DNA from: Gammaproteobacteria bacterium | Lineage (GTDB): Bacteria; Pseudomonadota; Gammaproteobacteria; Methylococcales; Methylomonadaceae | NCBI GenBank assembly: GCA_024276805.1 | Contig: JAJRWJ010000194.1 | Span: 1-11,602, forward strand | DNA length: 11,602 nucleotides | Reading direction: 5' to 3' | Shown: positions 6,372 through 11,602 of the stretch, piece by piece | Position numbering within the stretch: the stretch's first letter is position 1 | Layout: the number at the start of each line of letters is the position of its first letter | Position numbers and translations under genes: made by a program | Notes under the pieces: generated by a model | What the model was told of the DNA's origin: nothing | The model's database searches: none | The model's input: only the letters and a program-made list of their open reading frames with translations

Positions 6372-7676
6372 CTACAAAACATCCAGGCGAATATCCACAT
6401 AGGCTTCGTCACGCAGACGGCGCAGCCACAACTCGGTCTCCTCTTCGATTTTACGCTTGCGTATTTCCTCCCGCGCCTGGTTTTTTTTGGACTCTTCGCT
6501 GTTATCCTGTTTTTTCCTATCCAGCACCTGGATCAGATGCCAGCCGAACTGGGTCTGAACCGGCTGGCTGATTTCCCCTGCGGACAATTCATTCATTGCC
6601 GCTTCGAAGGGCGGCACCAGCGCGCCCGGACTGACCCAGCCAAGCTCCCCCCCCTTCAATGCCGAGCCCTTGTCGTCAGAATTGGAACGCGCCAGAATGT
6701 CGAATTTCTCCCCCGCCTCGATGCGTTCCCGCAGCCTCAGCAAGCGTTTCTTTGCCTCTTCATCATCGATCAGCTCATTGGTTTTGATGAGGATATGGCG
6801 CACCTTGGTTTGTGTCACGACATGCTTGCCCGCCCCACCCTTCATATCCAGTATTTTGATGACATGAAATCCGCTGGGGCTGCGTATCGGGTCGGAAATC
6901 TGCCCTTCCTGCATGCCCTTGACGACATCCACGAAAATGGTCGGAACCTGGCCAACGTAGCGCCAGCCCAGATCACCTCCCTGCAACGCCTGGGCGCCGT
7001 CGGAAAAACTGATGGCGGTTTCCCTGAAGTCTTTTCCGCCACGCAACTCCTGAACGACGTGCTGCGCTTTTTGTCGCGCCTTTTGAATGCTGGTCGCCGA
7101 AGCGCCTTCCGGAATGGCGATCAGAATATGCCCCAAATGATACTGGATTTTTTCGATGCCCGGGTCGCCATGGGTTTCCAGATAATGCTCAACTTCCCGA
7201 TCGGTAACCTTGATGCGCCCGCCTATTTCCCGGCTGCGCAGTTGGTTGATGATGATTTCATTGCGCACCGACTCGACAAATTTCCGATAATCCAGCCCCT
7301 GCTGCTGCAATTGCTCACGGAACTGCGACACATCCATACCATTTTGCCGGGCGATATCGGCCACTGCGGCATTCAAGGCTTCCTCGCTGATCTTGATGCC
7401 TGACCGTTCCGCGAGCTGGCGCTGCAGTTTGTCGATGACAATCCGCTCCAACACCTGTTTGCGCAGAATGAAGTCCGGGGGAATCATCATGTTGTTGGCT
7501 TTCAACTTGGCGACAATCGCCGCCGTTTCTTCCTTGAGTTCACTGTCCAGAATGACATCATCCTCGACCACCGCGACTATCCGGTCCAGATACTCGGCCT
7601 GAATTCCGTTGCCATACAGTAAAATCACCATGGTCAGGCAGCTGAACAGTCGCCGCATCAATTTTTTTTCATGCAT
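6372..7676 (-). CDS. surA: Periplasmic chaperone and peptidyl-prolyl isomerase SurA
   Basis: A 434-residue periplasmic chaperone that escorts outer-membrane proteins, including LptD, to the BAM complex. A Sec signal peptide ends at about Ala27 (YGNGIQA), followed by the classic SurA start EYLDRIVAVVEDDVILDSEL. The N-terminal chaperone domain covers about 28-170. Two parvulin-type domains follow, at about 178-283 (LGHILIAIPEG, SDGAQALQGGDLGW, SPSGFHVIKI) and 289-392 (VRHILIKTNE, SDDKGSALKGGELGWVSPG, FGWHLIQVLD). The C-terminal helix ends WLRRLRDEAYVDIRLDVL, which completes the chaperone core. ATG 7676 and ATG 7658 are both possible; the latter gives 428 residues, as in E. coli. The frame stays open upstream into lptD, but that is not coding. 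The gene starts 13 nt after the lptD stop, so the two form an operon. The pdxA and rsmA genes that often follow surA are absent here. Confidence 0.95.
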   Translation of the reverse strand: MHEKKLMRRLFSCLTMVILLYGNGIQAEYLDRIVAVVEDDVILDSELKEETAAIVAKLKANNMMIPPDFILRKQVLERIVIDKLQRQLAERSGIKISEEALNAAVADIARQNGMDVSQFREQLQQQGLDYRKFVESVRNEIIINQLRSREIGGRIKVTDREVEHYLETHGDPGIEKIQYHLGHILIAIPEGASATSIQKARQKAQHVVQELRGGKDFRETAISFSDGAQALQGGDLGWRYVGQVPTIFVDVVKGMQEGQISDPIRSPSGFHVIKILDMKGGAGKHVVTQTKVRHILIKTNELIDDEEAKKRLLRLRERIEAGEKFDILARSNSDDKGSALKGGELGWVSPGALVPPFEAAMNELSAGEISQPVQTQFGWHLIQVLDRKKQDNSEESKKNQAREEIRKRKIEEETELWLRRLRDEAYVDIRLDVL

Positions 7677-7689
7677 ATACTCGATACTT

Positions 7690-10356
7690 CTATTTTTTCG
7701 GCTTGCGATAGCCGCTAAGGTTTCGTTCCAGAAAGTTTTCCACACTATCGCCAAAGCTGGCCAGCCCCTTGAGTTCCAGCTGGATGAAAAACGTCGTGTC
7801 CGGGTTGCTGTCGGGGCTGTTGACAAAACGCCGTGCCAGAATGCGAAAACGCCAGCAGCAGCTTTCCTTTTCCAGGCCAACAAAGCTTTCCAGGGTCAAA
7901 TCATCCAGCCATGAATACTGCCAGCGGGCGAAAACGTTCCAATTATCGTAGATCGGCAGCAAAAAGGAAATATTACTCTGGTTGATTTGTGTGATTGTCC
8001 CGGTAATGTCCTTTCGAAAGCGGTAGCCTATATTGAAGATCTGATTGGCTGCATTCCTGTATCTGATTGCGGCATTGCCGCGATCAATCTGATTCAGGTC
8101 GGGATTCCACTGCAATCCCGATGAAAAAGACCAGTTTCTGGTGAGCTGGCCATTGAACTCGGCAATGATATTGGAGACACTCCTGGTGTCGACCACATTG
8201 GGCAGCAGGTTTACCCGCCGGTCCTGGAAATAGAAAATCTCCCCAACGCTCAGATTCAACCGTTCGACACCCGAAGCGGTATCGAACAACCGCGTGGTCA
8301 TTGCCACGGTCAGCTGGTTGGCGTCATTGACCCGGTCGATGCCATTGAAGCGATTCTCCCGGAACAGCTGACTGAAGATAAAGTCGTTGCTCGAGGTATC
8401 GAATAATGGAATATCATCCTGATTGGTAAAGGGAACATACAGATAATACAATCTTGGCTCGATGCTGTGGCGCAAGCCGAGACCGGTAAATTCGCGATCA
8501 AAAAACACGCCACTGTCCAGAGAAAATATCGGCAGTCCGCGACTGATATTCGATGCCTTGCCGGGAGTCTGATTGTCCAGCCAGTACTGTGTATACTGGT
8601 AGGATAGCTTGGGCGTGGCAATGGCGCCTGGCGTGCTAAACGGAAAATCGACATAGGGATGCACATTCAGACGCTGCCCCTGAACCTTGCTGTCATGTTG
8701 AAAAAAGACATAATTATTGCCCATTCCCAGATTCAGCGGCGTATCGAAAACACGCAGCGCCTTGTTCAGATTCAACGCCACCTGCGGCAGGCGCCGATAG
8801 GGCTTGAGTTCAGAAGTCAGGGTCTCATCGATGATCTGATAGTTTTCCACCAGCGTGGAAAATGCCACCCCGGGCCGATTGTAGTTGATATCCGCATGGC
8901 TCCGTAGAAAACGGGAATTGGCAATACTCAGACTGTTTCCCAGATCATTGAAATACTGCTCATCGGATACATAATTGATATCGATGTTGGAGCGCAGGCG
9001 TGGAGTGAACTGGGTGAAATTCTTGAACGACCCCTGCCAGCGGGTTTTATTCAAAAACTTGTCGAAAGGCATGATTTCCAGATCCACGGAACCGCGTGAA
9101 GACCTGGTCAAATAACGAAAGTCGCCGCCCAGCATGCCCCCCCGTTTGGTCAGATACCTGGCCCAGACGGTTGCATCATAATTCGGCGCGATATTCCAGT
9201 AGTAGGGTACGCGGATATCGACACCGCCCTTTTCCGTGACGCCAAAATTGGGCGCCAGCAAACCGGACAGGCGCCGGTTATCGGTGGGAAAGGAGAGGTA
9301 TGGCAGATAAATGACCGGGATTCCCTTGAACTCCAGCCAGGCATGTTTCACTGCCCCCTTGCCCTTCTGCATGTTCATTTTCAGCCGCGAGGCATGCATG
9401 ACCCAGTCCTGATTGCCTGGTGCACAACTGGTATAGGCGACATCCTTATAATGCGACAGGGTTTCGCTGTCCCGGTAGATCACCTGTGCGGTTCCGCGCA
9501 CCGGCATCGTCGGCACGATGAATTTGGCGTTGCGCATCACCGCCTGATCGGACGCCAGTTTCATTTGCGCGCTGTCACTGAACAACGACAGCCCTTCATC
9601 ACGATAATAAATATGTCCCTGTACATCCAGCACTTCGGAAACGGCATCATAAGTGGCCATATCCGCCTGAACATGCTGGTTTTCCCGAGTCAGATCGATA
9701 TTGCCCCAGAAACTGGTGATTTCCTTGTCGAACACCTCGGAATAATCTGCGGAAACATTCATCGGGCCCTGCGGCTTTTCCTGCCGGGAAAGAAACTCCG
9801 GCTTTGCGCCCAACGCCAATGTGCATTGTGCCCAGGGATCCTGTTGCAATTGCTCCTGCAAGGCATAGAAAACCTGCTCTTCATCCAGGGCAAAGGCTGG
9901 TTCCAGCACACTGAACAGCTGGTCTCCCGCCTCCATCAGCCTGGCCTTGCCCTTCGGATCACGCCCCAGCAGCTGACAGTCCCAGGTCTCGTTTTCAGGA
10001 TTTTTCATACAGGTCCATCCCGGCTTGGTAGCGGCAGGACGAAGCGGCTGCACCTTGCCCGGCTCCGGTTTCGGGCTGGGACTGATCTGGACATCGACCG
10101 TTTGCTGTGGCACGGGAACCGGTTGCGGCTGCTCTTCCGTCGCTCCGGATCCGGCTGCTTTTTTGACTTCCTGCTGTCCTGGTATTTCCGATTCTGGTTT
10201 TTGCACAGGCTGTACGGCTGGCTTCTGCGGCTCTGTGATGCATGTCCACTGACCATCCTCACTTTCCTGACAGTCCCAGACCGCTGCAGAAGTTTCCGCA
10301 TAAGTTACTGGCACAGGCAGAAAACAGAAAACAAACAGGAAATAACGGCAATGCAT
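7690..10356 (-). CDS. lptD: LPS-assembly protein LptD
   Basis: An 888-residue outer-membrane protein that, with LptE, inserts lipopolysaccharide into the outer leaflet. A signal peptide (1-20, ending VTYA) is followed by an unusual N-terminal segment: W27-x-C29 and W37-x-C39, a Pro/Gln/Lys-rich linker at about 43-112, then W114-x-C116 and W125-x-C127. The jellyroll domain starts near residue 195 (MNVSADYSEVF) and includes the conserved YTSCAPGN with Cys311. The C-terminal beta-barrel begins about residue 360 and includes SGLLAPNFG, LAPNYDATVWARYLTKRGG-like and YVPFTNQDDIPLFD motifs. The adjacent cysteines Cys833-Cys834 (ESCCWRFR) match the pair that forms disulfides in known LptD. It is longer than the E. 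coli protein (784), mainly through the N-terminal linker. It is divergent from amgK, and surA follows in the same operon. Its start codon lies very close to a TATAAT box. Confidence 0.96.
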   Translation of the reverse strand: MHCRYFLFVFCFLPVPVTYAETSAAVWDCQESEDGQWTCITEPQKPAVQPVQKPESEIPGQQEVKKAAGSGATEEQPQPVPVPQQTVDVQISPSPKPEPGKVQPLRPAATKPGWTCMKNPENETWDCQLLGRDPKGKARLMEAGDQLFSVLEPAFALDEEQVFYALQEQLQQDPWAQCTLALGAKPEFLSRQEKPQGPMNVSADYSEVFDKEITSFWGNIDLTRENQHVQADMATYDAVSEVLDVQGHIYYRDEGLSLFSDSAQMKLASDQAVMRNAKFIVPTMPVRGTAQVIYRDSETLSHYKDVAYTSCAPGNQDWVMHASRLKMNMQKGKGAVKHAWLEFKGIPVIYLPYLSFPTDNRRLSGLLAPNFGVTEKGGVDIRVPYYWNIAPNYDATVWARYLTKRGGMLGGDFRYLTRSSRGSVDLEIMPFDKFLNKTRWQGSFKNFTQFTPRLRSNIDINYVSDEQYFNDLGNSLSIANSRFLRSHADINYNRPGVAFSTLVENYQIIDETLTSELKPYRRLPQVALNLNKALRVFDTPLNLGMGNNYVFFQHDSKVQGQRLNVHPYVDFPFSTPGAIATPKLSYQYTQYWLDNQTPGKASNISRGLPIFSLDSGVFFDREFTGLGLRHSIEPRLYYLYVPFTNQDDIPLFDTSSNDFIFSQLFRENRFNGIDRVNDANQLTVAMTTRLFDTASGVERLNLSVGEIFYFQDRRVNLLPNVVDTRSVSNIIAEFNGQLTRNWSFSSGLQWNPDLNQIDRGNAAIRYRNAANQIFNIGYRFRKDITGTITQINQSNISFLLPIYDNWNVFARWQYSWLDDLTLESFVGLEKESCCWRFRILARRFVNSPDSNPDTTFFIQLELKGLASFGDSVENFLERNLSGYRKPKK

Positions 10357-10634
10357 GCACTTGATTATAAGAGTTAAAAAGTTGGCTGATCAGGACATAA
10401 ATCGATTAGAATGCCGCATCGATATTTTACCTTAATTTAAACCCCCGGCTTAAAAAAGAATCGGCAGCTGTCCGGCAGCAAATGCGCAAAACGGAAAAAT
10501 GCTATCATCAGGACGCAGTGAAAATAATGCAATGTGAATAGTGAGCGATTTAATGACGATTTCCGTAAACACGGATGATTTCACCAGCCCGGCTGCCGAT
10601 TTGTTGTCAACCAGCCGAGCCGTCAATTGTGATC
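10357..10634. other. Divergent control region between lptD and amgK
   Basis: 278 bp. On the minus strand it contains the TATAAT box next to lptD. It also has two ATCGAT palindromes (10401-10406 and 10418-10423) 17 bp apart, an AT-rich stretch around 10424-10455, and on the plus strand a short open frame at 10553-10645 that runs into amgK. No convincing amgK promoter pair was found; TATCAT at 10503-10508 resembles a -10 box but has no -35 partner. Confidence 0.45.
10364..10369 (-). promoter_or_regulatory. Consensus -10 box TATAAT next to lptD
   Basis: A perfect TATAAT on the minus strand, separated by only 7 nt from the lptD start codon. The -35 position (TGATCA, 17-bp spacer) matches 3 of 6. 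If used, transcription would begin at or almost at the ATG, giving a leaderless message. There is no Shine-Dalgarno in the gap. It may be a chance match in AT-rich DNA, with the real promoter further upstream. Confidence 0.35.
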
Positions 10635-11602
10635 ATGGCAAGTAAAGACATCAGGGCAGATGCGATAGTCGACTGGCTGGAAAAGCAACTCCTGATGGCC
10701 ATCGACAACATCGAACCCGCATCCAGCGATGCCAGTTTCCGGCGCTATTTCCGGGTATCACAGGGCCGGCGGCAATACATCGTCATGGATGCTCCACCGG
10801 AGAAAGAGAATCTGCTGCCCTTCATCAGAGTGGCGAAATTGTTTGCCGGGGCGCAAATCAATGTCCCCGACATTTACCAGCAGAACCTGACGCATGGCTT
10901 TCTGCTGCTGCAGGACTTCGGCAGACAGTGTTTCCTCGATGCATTGCCGGCCGGCAACCCCGCTGCGCTGTATCGCTCTGCGCTGGACAGCCTGTTCCGG
11001 CTGCAGAGCGGCATCGATATCGTCACCTGCGGCCTGCCAGCCTATGATGAGGCCTTGCTGATCAGAGAACTGGGTATTTTCCAGGAATGGTACCTGGAAA
11101 AATATGCACGGCTTGCCCTGACGCCAGGTGAACGGCAGATCGTCGACCACGCCTGGTCGTTTCTACAGGCATCAGCCTTGCAACAGCCCCGCGTTTGTGT
11201 GCACCGGGACTACCACTCACGCAATCTGATGGTCACGCAGGAAAACCCGCCTGGCGTCCTGGATTTTCAGGATGCGGTCATTGGTCCGGTGACCTACGAC
11301 CTGGTGTCTTTATTGCGGGATTGCTATATTGCCTGGCCGGAACAGCAAATCGAGTCCTGGCTTGACGGTTATTACCGGCGTTTGCTGCAACAGGGCATCG
11401 TTTCCTGCAGCGCCGGACAGTTCAAACGCTGGTTCGATCTGATGGGGGTGCAGCGGCACCTCAAAGCGACCGGTATTTTTGCCAGGTTGTACCTGCGCGA
11501 TGCAAAACCCGATTACCTTGCCGATATCCCCCGAACCATGCAATACATCGAGCGAGTCGGCAGCCACTATCCGGAGTTGTCCGGTTTCCTGCAACTGCTG
11601 CA
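10635..11602 (+). CDS. amgK: N-acetylmuramate/N-acetylglucosamine kinase AmgK (3' end cut by window)
   Basis: An aminoglycoside-phosphotransferase-fold kinase, at least 322 residues, running off the window end; family length (about 340) suggests only a short piece is missing. AmgK phosphorylates the anomeric hydroxyl of N-acetylmuramic acid and N-acetylglucosamine in the peptidoglycan recycling route that bypasses de novo UDP-MurNAc synthesis. Family signatures: SSDASFRRYFRV (nucleotide loop), YIVMDAPPEKEN, NVPDIYQQNLTHGFLLLQDFG, the catalytic loop VHRDYHSRNL with His190, Asp192 and Asn197, the metal-binding LDFQD at Asp210, GPVTYDLVSLLRDCY, and LMGVQRHLKATGIFARLYLRD. ATG 10635 fits the family start (WLEKQL follows after 13 residues). 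An in-frame ATG at 10575 and a GTG at 10629 are less likely. No clear Shine-Dalgarno is seen. Its usual partner murU would lie just beyond the window. The divergent position beside lptD is as in Pseudomonas. Confidence 0.9.
   Translation, partial: MASKDIRADAIVDWLEKQLLMAIDNIEPASSDASFRRYFRVSQGRRQYIVMDAPPEKENLLPFIRVAKLFAGAQINVPDIYQQNLTHGFLLLQDFGRQCFLDALPAGNPAALYRSALDSLFRLQSGIDIVTCGLPAYDEALLIRELGIFQEWYLEKYARLALTPGERQIVDHAWSFLQASALQQPRVCVHRDYHSRNLMVTQENPPGVLDFQDAVIGPVTYDLVSLLRDCYIAWPEQQIESWLDGYYRRLLQQGIVSCSAGQFKRWFDLMGVQRHLKATGIFARLYLRDAKPDYLADIPRTMQYIERVGSHYPELSGFLQLL

Noticed and set aside
6297..7403. 368-codon open frame on the plus strand
   Set aside because: It is fully antisense to surA, has no recognisable domain, and surA is certain from its two parvulin domains. 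It is a GC-driven shadow frame.
7677..7883. Upstream extension of the surA frame
   Set aside because: It lies inside the lptD 3' end and precedes the signal peptide; an N-terminal extension of 69 residues would bury the signal sequence.
9343..10377. 344-codon open frame on the plus strand
   Set aside because: Antisense to the lptD N-terminal half; its low-complexity composition mirrors the lptD linker and it has no family features.
10357..10400. Sigma-E type promoter for lptD
   Set aside because: CAACTT resembles part of the -35 element, but no TCTGA-like -10 is found at the right distance.
10401..10423. Two ATCGAT palindromes between lptD and amgK
   Set aside because: Short, common hexamers; no known operator matches and no conservation data.

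Overview
The window looks like ordinary chromosome from a gammaproteobacterium of moderate GC content. The evidence is the lptD–surA pair for outer-membrane assembly, an AmgK-type sugar kinase divergent from lptD (the Pseudomonas-like arrangement), a GloC/YcbL-type metallohydrolase and an HRDC-containing RNase D. The two-component sensor has a LapD/MoxY-type periplasmic domain, which is common in methylotrophic proteobacteria. A methanotroph-like host (Methylococcales) is therefore possible, but this is an inference and no methane or methanol gene is visible. I see no transposase, phage gene, CRISPR array, rRNA or tRNA.

Layout. (1) 21-605, minus: a DUF1264-type lipoprotein, by eye more AT-rich than the rest. 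(2) 799-1467, plus: an exported alpha/beta hydrolase, divergent from the lipoprotein across about 190 bp holding a perfect 14-bp tandem repeat and an inverted repeat. (3) 1705-3662, plus: a sensor histidine kinase and a NarL/LuxR-type response regulator with a 1-nt stop/start overlap. (4) 3697-4854, minus: rnd (RNase D), divergent from (5) 4924-5556, plus: gloC, whose start codon directly abuts a long inverted repeat. (6) 5729-6286, minus: a free-standing protein equivalent to the C-terminal tail of a DeaD-type RNA helicase without the helicase core. (7) 6372-7676 and 7690-10356, minus: surA and lptD, 13 nt apart. (8) 10635 to the window end, plus: amgK, cut by the window edge.

How the genes fit together. 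LptD is the outer-membrane channel that inserts LPS, and SurA is the periplasmic chaperone that helps fold it, so lptD-surA is a natural operon. AmgK recycles peptidoglycan sugars, so positions 6372-11602 form an envelope block. The kinase/regulator pair is an orphan sensory module with no obvious target here. RNase D trims the 3' ends of stable RNAs, and the DeaD-tail protein is also predicted to bind structured RNA, but the two are not in one operon.

I see no clear multi-gene novel system. The best leads are the helicase-less DeaD tail protein, the hairpin touching the gloC start codon, the two mirrored Trp/Cys motifs in the LptD N-terminus, and a consensus -10 box seven bases from the lptD start codon.
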